Of a DNA stretch of 44,517 nucleotides, positions 1 through 8,130 are shown piece after piece. Where the stretch lies: positions 1 to 44,517 of the forward strand of contig NZ_BJDK01000031.1 in assembly GCF_005405105.1 (NCBI RefSeq), written 5' to 3'. The notes under the pieces are model-generated. The model ran no database searches, was not told where the DNA came from, and saw only the letters and a program-made list of their open reading frames with translations. The stretch comes from Lactiplantibacillus dongliensis. GTDB taxonomy: Bacteria; Bacillota; Bacilli; Lactobacillales; Lactobacillaceae. Numbering within the stretch: position 1 is the first letter of the stretch; every line of letters starts with the position of its first letter. The position numbers and the translations under genes were made by a program.

Positions 1-72
1 ATATGGTGGAAATAGTGAAGCAATGCGTTCCCACTGGTCATCTTCAAGTTCATAACGTTTAGGCACTGTCAT
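1..72 (-). CDS. IS5-family transposase, N-terminal fragment cut by window edge
   Basis: The complement reads ATG at 72-70 and stays open for 24 codons to the window edge. The peptide starts MTVPKRYELEDDQWERIASL, which is the usual opening of IS5-group DDE transposases (a D-Q-W-x-R-I segment followed by a proline pair). The catalytic domain lies outside the window. A TATAAT-like box at 106-101 and an inverted-repeat-like end further upstream fit the left end of an insertion sequence. Family assignment rests on this short N-terminus only. Confidence 0.7.
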   Translation of the reverse strand, partial: MTVPKRYELEDDQWERIASLFPPY

Positions 73-134
73 GGTAAAACCTCAATTCGTTTTTACCAAG
101 ATTATACCTAAAAAAGATGTTTTCAAACAGACCC
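1..134 (-). mobile_element. Terminal part of an IS5-like insertion sequence
   Basis: The transposase start and its leader are followed outward by a sequence that, on the minus strand, begins GGGTCTGTTTGAAAACATC near position 134. This resembles IS5-group terminal repeats that start with a short G run. The boundary at about 134 is inferred, because the other end and the target duplication lie outside the window. A TAA just outside (135-137) could be half of a short duplication. The element forms the left edge of the sequence, as expected if assembly stopped in a multicopy IS. Confidence 0.6.
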
Positions 135-944
135 TAATGATTTTTTCAAATGTGGCAAGATTCGTCGTTCGATATAAGCTAAGACACTAGTCGCCTGCGT
201 GGTATCCATAATCGCATCGGCCTGGGCCTGAATCCAAGCCGGAGCAGCCGGGACGGCAATCCCAGTATGGGCGTGTTGTAATAACGTCAAGTCATTCTCG
301 CCGGCACCAAACGCAATCGTTTGATCCGCCGTAATCCCTAACCGCCGACTGAGTGCCCGCACCGCCTTGCCTTTATCCAAACCAGGTTGAATTAAATCCA
401 AGCTCCCGATTTCACCAACAATGGGTTGGGCCAAGCCCGCCAGTTTAGGTGTCAATTCATACTGAAGTTGAGCGGTTAAAGCCGGTGGGCAAAAGATGTT
501 AAACTTCACAATCGCCGCATTGACCGCCGCCAAATGATGGACTTTCGCCACATCATAGTAATAATTTTGCAACCGCGCAAGCAAGCGGGGATTCGTTGCT
601 TGGCTAACAAAGACATTTTCAAACCCGCACATCGCGATTCTTACTTCTGGATACGCAGCCAGAACCGTTAAGATCTGGCGAACCTTTTCCGGCGCAAATG
701 TACTGGCAATTAGTGAAGTCCGTGGCTGCATCGTCTCGGCACCGTTACTACCGACTAACCATAAATCAGGATACGCTTGGAATTGTTCTGCCATCTCGAT
801 TGCTTGGCGACCACTAGCAATCACCAGTTGCACCCCCGCTTGGCGTAAGGCAGTATAAACTTTTTTAAAGCGTGCTTGATCTAAATTACCGTGACTATCC
901 AGTAACGTGCCATCAAGATCCGTTGCAATTAATTTGACTGGCAT
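123..944 (-). CDS. Cof-type HAD-IIB phosphatase, 3' end altered by IS insertion
   Basis: This is a cytoplasmic haloacid dehalogenase-type sugar-phosphate or flavin-phosphate phosphatase of the Cof/YidA group. Visible motifs are DLDGTLL near residue 8 (nucleophile Asp), the motif II segment VIASGR, the motif III Lys in DKGKAVRAL, and motif IV as GAGENDLTLL. Motif IV begins GAGEND where many family members have GDxxND. The C2-type cap lies between motifs II and III. The ATG at 944-942 is chosen because GGGTGAT sits just upstream; a GTG three codons earlier lies inside that ribosome-binding site. The last codons (Gly-Ser-Val-stop) lie in the IS5 terminal repeat, so the native C-terminus has been replaced by a few residues. 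The catalytic core is intact. The substrate cannot be told from sequence. Confidence 0.9.
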   Translation of the reverse strand: MPVKLIATDLDGTLLDSHGNLDQARFKKVYTALRQAGVQLVIASGRQAIEMAEQFQAYPDLWLVGSNGAETMQPRTSLIASTFAPEKVRQILTVLAAYPEVRIAMCGFENVFVSQATNPRLLARLQNYYYDVAKVHHLAAVNAAIVKFNIFCPPALTAQLQYELTPKLAGLAQPIVGEIGSLDLIQPGLDKGKAVRALSRRLGITADQTIAFGAGENDLTLLQHAHTGIAVPAAPAWIQAQADAIMDTTQATSVLAYIERRILPHLKKSLGSV

Positions 945-1059
945 GGTTATCACCCATTCTTGTTGAATTTATGTAAGCGGTTTCTTTTAACCTTTTCTAG
1001 CTTACCGATAATTGTGGAAAACTGCAAGGGGATGGGGATATAAAAGGATAGCCTTTTTG

Positions 1060-1158
1060 TGCTTGGTGGTAGTTCAGGTTGCCACTCTGGTTGGGACACA
1101 GTGTTCCAGCGTTTTAGCACGCAACCGGTAGGCGACAGCTTTGACTAGCACTAAGCGT
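1060..1158. repeat. Internally deleted copy of the A/B intergenic element
   Basis: The left end (GCTTGGTGGTAGTT, then GCCACTCTGGTTGGG) matches the ends of the larger elements at 7391 and 33780. The right end (TTCCAGCGTTTTAG, then CAACCGGTAGGCGAC and CTAGCACTAAGCG) matches the opposite end of the same elements. The roughly 300 nt normally in between are missing. This leaves a short imperfect inverted repeat between the HAD and DUF2207 genes. Confidence 0.6.
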
Positions 1159-1182
1159 CGGCTTTTTAGATAGTAGGCATAC

Positions 1183-1218
1183 AAAAAGCAGCTTTCAGTT
1201 ATTAGGCTGAAAGCTGCT
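1183..1218 (-). terminator. Rho-independent terminator
   Basis: A 12-bp perfect stem (AGCAGCTTTCAG against its complement) with an 8-nt loop is followed on the minus strand by a short T run. It probably ends transcription from the DUF2207 gene, whose stop is about 280 nt upstream. A tandem repeat separates the two. Confidence 0.65.
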
Positions 1219-1247
1219 CTGTTTGTTAGGTGAACTGCTGAATTGTG

Positions 1248-1435
1248 TTGCTGGGCTACTTTTCTTGCCGAAACGTGTTCGGCCCGACTGCCCCCTCCGC
1301 TTGCTACGCCAATCAACCATGCCGGAAAGTTAGCCGATCAATGCTGGACTGTTTTTGCTGGGCTACTTTTCTTGCCGAAACGTGTTCGCTCGGACTGAAG
1401 GCTCCGCTTGCTACGCCAATCAACCATGCCGGAAA
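1248..1435. repeat. Two tandem copies of an 81-bp intergenic repeat
   Basis: Copy 1 is 1248-1328 and copy 2 is 1355-1435, separated by 26 nt. Both begin TTGCTGGGCTACTTTTC and end CAACCATGCCGGAAA. They differ mainly in the middle (CGGCCCGACTGCCCC against CGCTCGGACTGAAGG). No open frame with a ribosome-binding site is visible. A related motif (TCCGCTTGCT with GGCAATGCTCA nearby) recurs at 1457-1470 and at 40170-40195, so it is probably a dispersed intergenic element. The rest of 945-1500 holds nothing else recognisable. Confidence 0.7.
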
Positions 1436-1500
1436 ACCACCGACATCATTGATTGGCTAGGCAATGCTCAGGAGCAACCCGTCGGACCTCACACTCTTTT

Positions 1501-3324
1501 CTAAAAGGCACCCCCACCAGATCCGCCACCAAAACCACCCGAACTCCCACCAGAAAAGCCACCCGAGCCACCGGAAACTGAACTGACATTGCTGGCAGCA
1601 TCTAAAGCACTGGAAACCCCACTGCCAATGACATCGGATAAATCGACGTTTACGTTGTCGCCAACGAAGAAGATTGGATAATAAATCCCCAGTCCCGTTG
1701 CTAATGCGGCAGTACCAAAGTCGACTTTTAACTTCGCCGTCACTTGTTGCGCCAAACCAAACGCTGCGGCATACGGTAGGATTTGTTCCCACAAGATGAG
1801 GTCGCCAATTTCAGCGGTATTAAAGTGTCCAATATCCTTCAGCATGCGTTGAAATCCATTGATTTGATTAATTAACACTAACCCCTCATCGGTATTAATC
1901 GTCAAGTGACGATAGTTAATTACGGCTAAGCTTGCAAAGCCAAGCGTAACGGCCACCGTCACTAGCCCGGTCACCATCGCAGTCTTAGGACTAATGAGCA
2001 GACCACTCAACGTTACCAAGATACTCAAAATAAAGATGACAACACTAAAGCCTACCCAGTGATTACGAATCGAAAAGTTGGTGGCGTCTTGGTACACGGC
2101 TACTTGCTCATCGATTGCTTGCTGCCAAGCCGAGAACCAACTATTCAATCGCCCTTTTTCGTCCCGTTCACCGAACGCTTTAAGGGCTTTGATAGTCAAA
2201 GTATCTGTCGCGGTCACTTTTTTAAAACAATGCGCCAAGAATGAATTACTGAGTGGCTTCAATTGCACTAAAGTCACATCTGGCTGGCGTTTAGCTGGTG
2301 TCACTGTTAGCTCCAATTCATGATCCGCTGCTGCCTGCAGGATCTCAGCTGACAAAGCTTGCGTATCCGGCGAGGCGGTTCGCCACAAGGCTTGGGCGAC
2401 GGCCGGCTTCACGGCTGGGACGTCAAACGCATGGTTGATTGGAATTGGCCGCTGATGCTGATTTGCCGGATGCCGGCGCAACCACCACCAGATGCCAAGT
2501 AACGTTAATCCGAAAAGTACCACCGCTGCACTATAAATTGCTTTAAACACCCAAGCTTGGCGCTGACGCTTTTGATTAGCCGCTTTAGCTAACGCGGCTT
2601 CCTGCCTTTGGACCGCGGCTTTACGTTTTTTGGGACTCGTCCGCCGATTGGTCGCTGTCACACTAGTTGGAAACAGTAGATGACTTTCAACAAAACTGTT
2701 AGCGGGATTGCGTGGCAACGTCATGATGACTCGCCCAGCCTTTTTATCAACTTTAGTTTTCCCAGCTAAAGGGCCATGCGTCCAAGCTTGCAAAGTAGTG
2801 ACTTGGGTGGCTGGCAACTGAATGGTCAATCGGACATCTTTAAGCGGCTCATCCCAACCGGTACCAATAATCTTCCAATTAAGTTCGGCCGTATCGGCAT
2901 AATTCGTGACCACCCCTAGCAGCCGATATCGATACGTGACGCGTAACTGATCGTCGTCTTGCACCGTTCGATAGAGCTTAACCCGCAACTGCTTTGGGGT
3001 TTGTGTCAGTTGGTACGTATTTGATTGGCCGCTTTGAGTTGCCTTAGCTGCAATCGTCGGTCCGTTATTTAACTTCGTCGTCACCTGTTCAAACGTCGCC
3101 CCTTGGATTCCCCGTAAATCCTGAACATTAAAGACCCCGTGATAATCATCGTCAAAGTCATAGGTCATCGCCTGGGTCACTTGCGCACTACCGTCTTTTT
3201 GCACCTCAACCTGCATATCATAGTGATTAATCGTATAGTCGGCATATCCAATCAGTGGTCGCCAACCTAAAAACGTCAACGCCACCAATAAGCCGGTCAA
3301 CAATCCCCATTGTCTTTTACGCAT
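1501..3324 (-). CDS. DUF2207 family membrane protein with Gly/Ser-rich tail
   Basis: A predicted exported membrane protein of about 607 aa. It has an N-terminal signal or anchor (RQWGLLTGLLVALTFLGW), an extracellular DUF2207 domain opening YTINHYDMQVEV with the typical Asp-rich YDFDDDYHGVF segment, a transmembrane helix after about residue 260, two more helices around residues 425-475, and a low-complexity C-terminus of Gly-Gly-Ser and Gly-Gly-Phe repeats. These features and their order are standard for DUF2207 proteins, whose function is not established. The ATG at 3324-3322 is preferred because GGAGGAGG lies just upstream; a GTG six codons earlier falls inside that site. It appears monocistronic. 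Confidence 0.88.
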   Translation of the reverse strand: MRKRQWGLLTGLLVALTFLGWRPLIGYADYTINHYDMQVEVQKDGSAQVTQAMTYDFDDDYHGVFNVQDLRGIQGATFEQVTTKLNNGPTIAAKATQSGQSNTYQLTQTPKQLRVKLYRTVQDDDQLRVTYRYRLLGVVTNYADTAELNWKIIGTGWDEPLKDVRLTIQLPATQVTTLQAWTHGPLAGKTKVDKKAGRVIMTLPRNPANSFVESHLLFPTSVTATNRRTSPKKRKAAVQRQEAALAKAANQKRQRQAWVFKAIYSAAVVLFGLTLLGIWWWLRRHPANQHQRPIPINHAFDVPAVKPAVAQALWRTASPDTQALSAEILQAAADHELELTVTPAKRQPDVTLVQLKPLSNSFLAHCFKKVTATDTLTIKALKAFGERDEKGRLNSWFSAWQQAIDEQVAVYQDATNFSIRNHWVGFSVVIFILSILVTLSGLLISPKTAMVTGLVTVAVTLGFASLAVINYRHLTINTDEGLVLINQINGFQRMLKDIGHFNTAEIGDLILWEQILPYAAAFGLAQQVTAKLKVDFGTAALATGLGIYYPIFFVGDNVNVDLSDVIGSGVSSALDAASNVSSVSGGSGGFSGGSSGGFGGGSGGGAF

Positions 3325-3428
3325 CAACGACACCTCCTCCACTTCCTTTAATGACCCTAGTGTAGCATACGCTGATTGGCTAACGCCGTTTAACGCAACT
3401 TAGGTTTAAACGGCCAGTTTATTACTAG

Positions 3429-3479
3429 TAAAAAACGATTGCTAAGCACTTGGCAACTACCAAATGCTTAGCAATCGTT
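3429..3479 (-). terminator. Terminator after the UMF1-type permease
   Basis: A 15-bp stem (AACGATTGCTAAGCA paired with its complement) with a 16-nt loop is followed on the minus strand by a run of six T. It begins six bases after the stop codon of the permease gene. The opposite strand also has a few T, so weak bidirectional use is possible. Confidence 0.88.
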
Positions 3480-3484
3480 GCATT

Positions 3485-4732
3485 TTAAACGTGTTGACTC
3501 GTCAAATGTGGGAGCGCTAAGAAAATCGCTAATCCAATCACAAATAACAGACTCAGTGACGCTGCGCCAATCGTGGATTTTCCCGTCATTTGCGTGACGA
3601 CTCCGACCAGGACGGGCCCCATAACCGCTGAAAACTTGCCTAAAATATTGTAAAAGCCAAAGAATTCACTACCAGATTGCTTCGGAATCAAGCGCCCGAA
3701 ATATGACCGGCTCAAGGCTTGAATTCCGCCTTGACTCGTCCCAACTAAGACCGCTAAAATCCAAAAATCAGTCGCTGAAGTCAAACGTAACGCGTACAGA
3801 CAAATACCTAAATAAATAATAATCCCCATCAAAATCCCGGTTCTAGTTGACGTTTTATTCGCCAGCCAACCGTATAAGAGTGAAAACGGAAACGCCACTA
3901 ACTGAACCACCAATAAAACAATCATCAAGGTCGTGGTCGTAATCCCCATATCCATCCCAATCGAAGTCGCCATTGTAAAGATCGTATCAACGCCATCAAT
4001 ATAGAAGAAATAAGCAACTAGGAACCACGCCGCAGCGCGATAGTTACGAATATGCTTCAGGGTTAACCAGACCCGTTTAAAACTAGCCGCAACTGGATGT
4101 GCATTAGGCTTGAGCGCGTAGACTTGATGGACATTACGTAACAACGGCACGTAAAAGATGATCCACCACGCCGCGGCTAACCCAAAACTCCAGCGGGCAA
4201 CCCCGTAGCTGGACAACTGACCAAACCCACTGGTCAACTGTAAGACTAAGAATAAGATAAATGCTAAGACCCCGCCGAGATAACCAAAGCCATAGCCATA
4301 TGACGAAACCCGATCCATTTGCCGGTCCGGAGCCACATCAGTTAGAAAACTATCATAGAAGAGATTACCACCTGAATAGCCGATAATCGATAGAATATAG
4401 ACTGCCAGCAGCCATTTCCAGGCGGTGGTTGGGACGATGCTTAAGCCCAGCGTCATCACCATACCGACAATTGAAAAGAGATTTAACAGTCGTTTCTTGG
4501 CTTGCGGATAATCCGCTAAAGCGCCTAATACTGGTGCCAGAATCGAAACAATCAAGGTACCAAAGCTGTTTGCATAGCCCCAATACGCCGTCGCATTGGC
4601 TGGCGAAACCCCGTTACTTTGGGCGATGGCCTTAAAATAAACCGGCAAGACCGCTGTGGTGACAATAATGCCGTAGCCAGAGTTGGCCCAATCATAAAAA
4701 ATCCAACTCCACTGCTGCTTGTTAACCTTCAT
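3485..4732 (-). CDS. MFS transporter, UMF1/Atg22-like family
   Basis: A 415-aa polytopic membrane protein with about 12 hydrophobic segments. The N-terminus (WSWIFYDWANSGYG, then VTTAVLPVYF) is the signature of the UMF1 group, which is related to the yeast vacuolar effluxer Atg22. Further support is the loop 2-3 segment APVLGALADYPQAKKR and a later SRSYFGRLIPKQSGSEFFG, both typical of these bacterial permeases. The substrate is unknown. The ribosome-binding site is weak (AGGAAC). A hairpin with arms AAATGT-GAAA sits about 35 nt upstream of the start. The gene appears to be transcribed alone and ends at a strong terminator. Confidence 0.88.
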   Translation of the reverse strand: MKVNKQQWSWIFYDWANSGYGIIVTTAVLPVYFKAIAQSNGVSPANATAYWGYANSFGTLIVSILAPVLGALADYPQAKKRLLNLFSIVGMVMTLGLSIVPTTAWKWLLAVYILSIIGYSGGNLFYDSFLTDVAPDRQMDRVSSYGYGFGYLGGVLAFILFLVLQLTSGFGQLSSYGVARWSFGLAAAWWIIFYVPLLRNVHQVYALKPNAHPVAASFKRVWLTLKHIRNYRAAAWFLVAYFFYIDGVDTIFTMATSIGMDMGITTTTLMIVLLVVQLVAFPFSLLYGWLANKTSTRTGILMGIIIYLGICLYALRLTSATDFWILAVLVGTSQGGIQALSRSYFGRLIPKQSGSEFFGFYNILGKFSAVMGPVLVGVVTQMTGKSTIGAASLSLLFVIGLAIFLALPHLTSQHV

Positions 4733-4860
4733 TTATTCAAGTTCCTGCTATGCAAAACATGAAGAAATGTAGAAAAACATGACTGATTTCCACATTTAGA
4801 AAGGTTGCATATTTCCTTTCTTTTATTTCGCTTACTACCGTTATAACGTTGGTATTCTAG

Positions 4861-4878
4861 TATTTCTAGTTAGAAATA
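4861..4878. repeat. 18-nt near-perfect palindrome at the broken end of tnpB
   Basis: TATTTCTAGTTAGAAATA spans the premature stop of the truncated tnpB gene. Subterminal palindromes are typical of IS200/IS605 ends, so this may be a remnant of the element end or the site of the deletion. Function is inferred. Confidence 0.4.
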
Positions 4879-5784
4879 CCCAAACATTGAGCGATGTAAG
4901 CCTTTTGATGCGACATGCGTCATCTGCATTTCTTTCACGGCTAAGTCCTCAATCACAATCGTATCAAATTGAGTAACCAGCATGGTCGTGAATTTATGCA
5001 TCAGATCATGTTGGCAATCAGTAACTTTACGATAGTCTCGTTGCAACTTGTTTTTCATTGCAAGATAGGCTTTCATTTTAGTTGCCTGCTTCCCATCAAC
5101 CTGACGTTTACGTGCTAATTGACGTTGATAGAATTTAATCCGGCTGTACAAGTGCATCAACTTGAGCGGCAGTGTTTTTAACACACCTAACGTATAGTTT
5201 AAGTGGCCGACATTCACATCTACAGCTGTCACTTGATTGGTCTTAACTTTCGGCTTAATTGTCACTTCAAGATTCAGGCAGGCCCAATAGATACCATTTT
5301 CACGATAAATACTAACGGACTTTAAATCTCCACTTAAATCACATTGCTTATTAAAACGAATATCATACCAACCCGTAACATCACGTGGCTTATCCAACCG
5401 TAACTTACCTGCGACTAACTTAGCACGGTCAGTTTTGAAACTCTGCCGTGGTGCCCGCTTGGACTTGAACTTTGGTCGTCCCCAATCAGACTGTGCTTGA
5501 TCAAAGAAATTCTGCCAGGCGGTTCCTAAATCAGCAACAGCTAATTGTAAGGTTCGAGCTGACAAACTATATTGCCAATCAGCTTTGTTCACCACCAATT
5601 CATTGCGCACCAATCGTTGATTAGGTTTCGAATTATCGTCAGCATTTAAGCAATAGGCTTCATACAGTATATTCCAGGTTGCCAGTGCATTATTCCAACA
5701 ATAACGTCGATAATTACATAAATCATTGAGTGCCATCTGCATATGACTATTAGGAGATAATCTGACCTTCTGGGTTCTAAGCAT
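4870..5784 (-). pseudogene. Truncated TnpB-like RNA-guided nuclease (IS200/IS605 OrfB)
   Basis: The 304 residues read as the N-terminal and middle parts of a TnpB protein: the helix-turn-helix-like start (MLRTQKVRLSPNSH), the WED/REC region, the first RuvC Asp in AVDVNVGHLNYTLG, and the RuvC Glu in IVIEDLAVKEM. The frame stops after HRSMFGYF. Family members continue for about 80-100 residues, with a CxxC zinc ribbon and the last catalytic Asp. Both are absent and I do not find them in the following 130 nt, so the nuclease should be inactive. The ATG at 5784-5782 follows GAGGTGC; the frame is open upstream from a TTG at 5826. No tnpA or convincing element end is visible. 5827-6029 is AT-rich and otherwise empty. 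Confidence 0.8.
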
Positions 5785-6029
5785 GCTAATAAGCACCTCA
5801 ACATCGACAAAAGTTAGCGTAAACAATCATTTATTACGTTACTTAATCAATATAGCATAATAACTCGAAGCCAATCCTGAATTTACACAATCAATACCTA
5901 CTTTACAAGATTAATACAAAGGTAGCTGACCATTGTGGTGATCATATCCATACTATCCAACTCCATGTTTACTTTCTTTAGATAATATGAGTATTTTTCT
6001 ATAAAACACCATGTTTTACTATATTTTAG

Positions 6030-7334
6030 CTAACAGTTATTGTCCTCCTTAAAGACACCATCAAGACACCGGCCAGGTAACGGCTCCTTGAATTTAAGTC
6101 CTAATAACCGGGCGAATGTTGGCGCTTCATCCACTAAATTAGCCGTTTCAATCCGCGCACCCGCTTTAATCGCGGGACCATTAAAGAGCAAGGTCGTCTG
6201 ATAATCTGGTTTGGTTGGGTCATAGCCATGGACACCGTGATAACGGTCTGGCTGTCCTAATGTCGCGGGATGTACCGGTTCAACAACTAACGGCCGCCGA
6301 CTTTCATCCGTGAAGTAGTAACCGGCCTTAGCTTCCACCATCAACGCGCAGGCTGGATCAGCACCGCGCTTAGCTGCGGCTTCCCCCGTAATCACCGTCT
6401 CGACGCCTTCGACTTGTTCGATCAGGGCTTTTAGCTCATCCAGCTGATCAAATCCTTGCGTGTAGATATAGGTCGCGCCATCCGCCGTCTTCGCCATGAC
6501 CGTCCAATCATCTTCGAAGGTCTGATCCGGTCGTGGCGTCAACCAACCCTTTTGCGCAAATAGTGTGTTCAAATGAATCATGTGCGTCACGTTAATCTGA
6601 TAATGGTCGCCTAAAATCACAAAGTTAGTGTCCGCAAACGTGCCAGCCGCCTTAGTCGCTTGAATGAGTTGACCGACATGCTTATCTAACCGATGTAAAG
6701 CTGCCATCGCTTCTTTAGAACGCACCCCATAACGATGCCGCATACTGTCCATATCAACTAAGTGAATCATCGTTAAGTTTGGTTTTTGATTTGCTAACGT
6801 ATCGACGGCACAAGCGGTGATGAATTCATCCAGTTGTGGCTGCTTAATCCCATTGCGTAAATGGCCGTATTTATGATTCATTTTCAGTAAGAATAGTGGT
6901 GAACTGGCCTTGATTGATACTAAGACTTGATTAGTCCAAATACGATTCGGAAAGATTTCGGCCAAATTATATGTAATCTTACTGCCAGCGGTGACTGGCC
7001 ACAAAAAGGCCGCGGTCGTCATCTTCTTTTGACGGGCTAAATCATATAACGTCGGCACCTTGACATCCTTTTGATACCAATACCAATCTGGTGAACGCCG
7101 TTTGGGCTGTAACTTGGTATTATTCACGATGCCGTGGACCTTCGGATATTGACCGGTAATAATCGTAGTATGGGAAGGATACGTCAGCGTCGGATATATT
7201 CCGGTTACGGCTTTTACCCAGGCACCGCCAGTCATCAATTGATTTAAAACTGGTAATTCAGCTTGGTGTTCCCGCAAGTCGCGAAACCCCAAGGCATCTA
7301 ATGAAATGATGACTAAATGTTGATTGGTCGCCAT
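6030..7334 (-). CDS. Alkaline-phosphatase superfamily phosphodiesterase / nucleotide pyrophosphatase
   Basis: A 434-aa protein of the type I phosphodiesterase/nucleotide pyrophosphatase family. Metal-site and nucleophile motifs are clear: ISLDALGFRD near residue 10 (metal Asp), PTLTYPSHTTIITG around residues 48-61 with the nucleophile Thr before YPSH, VDMDSMRHRYG (Asp and His), LGDHYQ (Asp-His), and a C-terminal GVHGYDP (metal His). There is no signal peptide, so it is probably cytoplasmic, unlike the animal ectoenzymes. The family hydrolyses phosphodiester or pyrophosphate bonds. The substrate is not predictable here. The start is supported by AAAGGAG. It stands alone, with the truncated tnpB downstream and a repeat element upstream. 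Confidence 0.85.
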   Translation of the reverse strand: MATNQHLVIISLDALGFRDLREHQAELPVLNQLMTGGAWVKAVTGIYPTLTYPSHTTIITGQYPKVHGIVNNTKLQPKRRSPDWYWYQKDVKVPTLYDLARQKKMTTAAFLWPVTAGSKITYNLAEIFPNRIWTNQVLVSIKASSPLFLLKMNHKYGHLRNGIKQPQLDEFITACAVDTLANQKPNLTMIHLVDMDSMRHRYGVRSKEAMAALHRLDKHVGQLIQATKAAGTFADTNFVILGDHYQINVTHMIHLNTLFAQKGWLTPRPDQTFEDDWTVMAKTADGATYIYTQGFDQLDELKALIEQVEGVETVITGEAAAKRGADPACALMVEAKAGYYFTDESRRPLVVEPVHPATLGQPDRYHGVHGYDPTKPDYQTTLLFNGPAIKAGARIETANLVDEAPTFARLLGLKFKEPLPGRCLDGVFKEDNNC

Positions 7335-7390
7335 CTTAAAACACTCCTTTACGTTTTCAATAATGAGTTAATTTTCAGTGTTCGTTGTAC

Positions 7391-7760
7391 TTGCCACTCT
7401 GGTTGGGTCAGAATCGGCTGGAACGTGGTGGCCGCGTTTATGAGCCACAGGACGGTCTCATAAGCCGGGCTTTGACTAACTCGGAAAACCACCGACTAAG
7501 TCAAACGACACCACTGAGCCAATTCTGACCCGCCCGTCGTTAACTAACCGAATCATTATGAATTAGTGATTGAATCAGTTATTTAGCCGAGAAGTTGGGT
7601 TCTAAAATGCTCAGCCGTGTCGTTGGCCTTAGTGCGAGTGGGGTGCTCGGACTTAGGCCAAGGCCAGTTTTGAAGACCGAACTTTAGCTTCAAAATGGCC
7701 CATGGCGTTCCAGCGTTTTAGAACCCAACCGGCAGGTGGCAAAAGTCAACTAGCAACAAG
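7391..7760. repeat. Composite structured intergenic element (B' plus A')
   Basis: This holds two multi-stem units. B' (7391-7537) begins TTGCCACTCTGGTTGGG. Its outer stem pairs GGGTCAGAATCGGCT with the segment ending AATTCTGACCC, and it contains two hairpins: TTATGAG/CTCATAA (7438-7463) and TTTGACT..TCGG/CCGA..AGTCAAA (7471-7505). A' (7594-7740) has an outer stem GTTGGGTTCTAAAA paired with TTTTAGAACCCAAC and internal hairpins TTGGCCT/AGGCCAA and TTTTGAAG/CTTCAAAA. Inverted or related copies lie at 21055, 25300, 33780 and 42550. It lies 5' of the phosphodiesterase gene. No protein-coding capacity is evident. Confidence 0.75.
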
Positions 7761-7824
7761 CCCTTTAAAGTTCCAAATAACTGTAGTCATAATCTAAATT
7801 ATACCGCAGATTTTTACTGGCAAA

Positions 7825-7851
7825 CAAAAAGCAGCCAAATAAATGACTGCT
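7825..7851 (-). terminator. Terminator after the C39-peptidase relic
   Basis: On the minus strand an 8-bp stem (AGCAGTCA with TGGCTGCT, one G-U pair) closes a 6-nt loop and is followed by TTTTTG. It lies about 30 nt past the stop of the short C39-like reading frame, as if it once served the full gene. Confidence 0.6.
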
Positions 7852-7883
7852 TACTCACTGAAATATTTAAAACACTAATTTAC

Positions 7884-8060
7884 TTATCTAATCTCGACTG
7901 CCCGTGCATGGCGTGAGTGATAGACCCGCATAAAGTTCTTGGTACTCGTCCAATAAACCTTATCTGGCCAGCCTTTCTCCATATAGGGGTCAGCAACTAA
8001 GAATCGCCCCTTTTGATAACCAACTAACGCCAAGACGTGATATGGGCGCTGACCTTGCAT
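7884..8060 (-). pseudogene. C-terminal remnant of a C39-like cysteine peptidase
   Basis: A 58-codon minus-strand frame encodes RPYHVLALVGYQKGRFLVADPY followed by a short basic tail. The H-V-L-A-L-x-G-Y and F-L-V-A-D-P-Y pair is what C39-like/BtrH-type peptidases show around the catalytic His and the following Asp. The catalytic Cys half is missing, and an in-frame stop lies two codons before the first ATG, so this is a decayed C-terminus and not a complete small gene. It is followed by a terminator. Confidence 0.6.
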
Positions 8061-8091
8061 CCATCAAATCCTTTCTAATATAGCACTAACC

Positions 8092-8118
8092 TAAAAAAGC
8101 CGTGGCACTGCCACGACC
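8092..8118 (-). terminator. Terminator after the esterase gene
   Basis: The stem CGTGGC-ACT-GCCACG (8101-8115) is extended by flanking pairs and followed on the minus strand by CTTTTTT. It lies 15-20 nt after the esterase stop codon. Confidence 0.85.
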
Positions 8119-8130
8119 TTCATCACTGAA

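Noticed and set aside
1074-1316. 80-codon minus-strand frame between the HAD and DUF2207 genes
   Set aside because: It runs through a repeat fragment and a terminator hairpin, has no ribosome-binding site and no recognisable protein pattern.
4739-4870. Search for a guide-RNA (omega RNA) or complete IS605 right end behind tnpB
   Set aside because: Only a short palindrome is present and the protein is truncated before its zinc ribbon, so an active guide RNA unit cannot be supported.
7391-7540. Cloverleaf-like fold considered as a tRNA or known structured RNA gene
   Set aside because: The unit is about 150 nt, lacks T-loop and CCA features and anticodon-like conservation, and does not match a riboswitch I can recognise.
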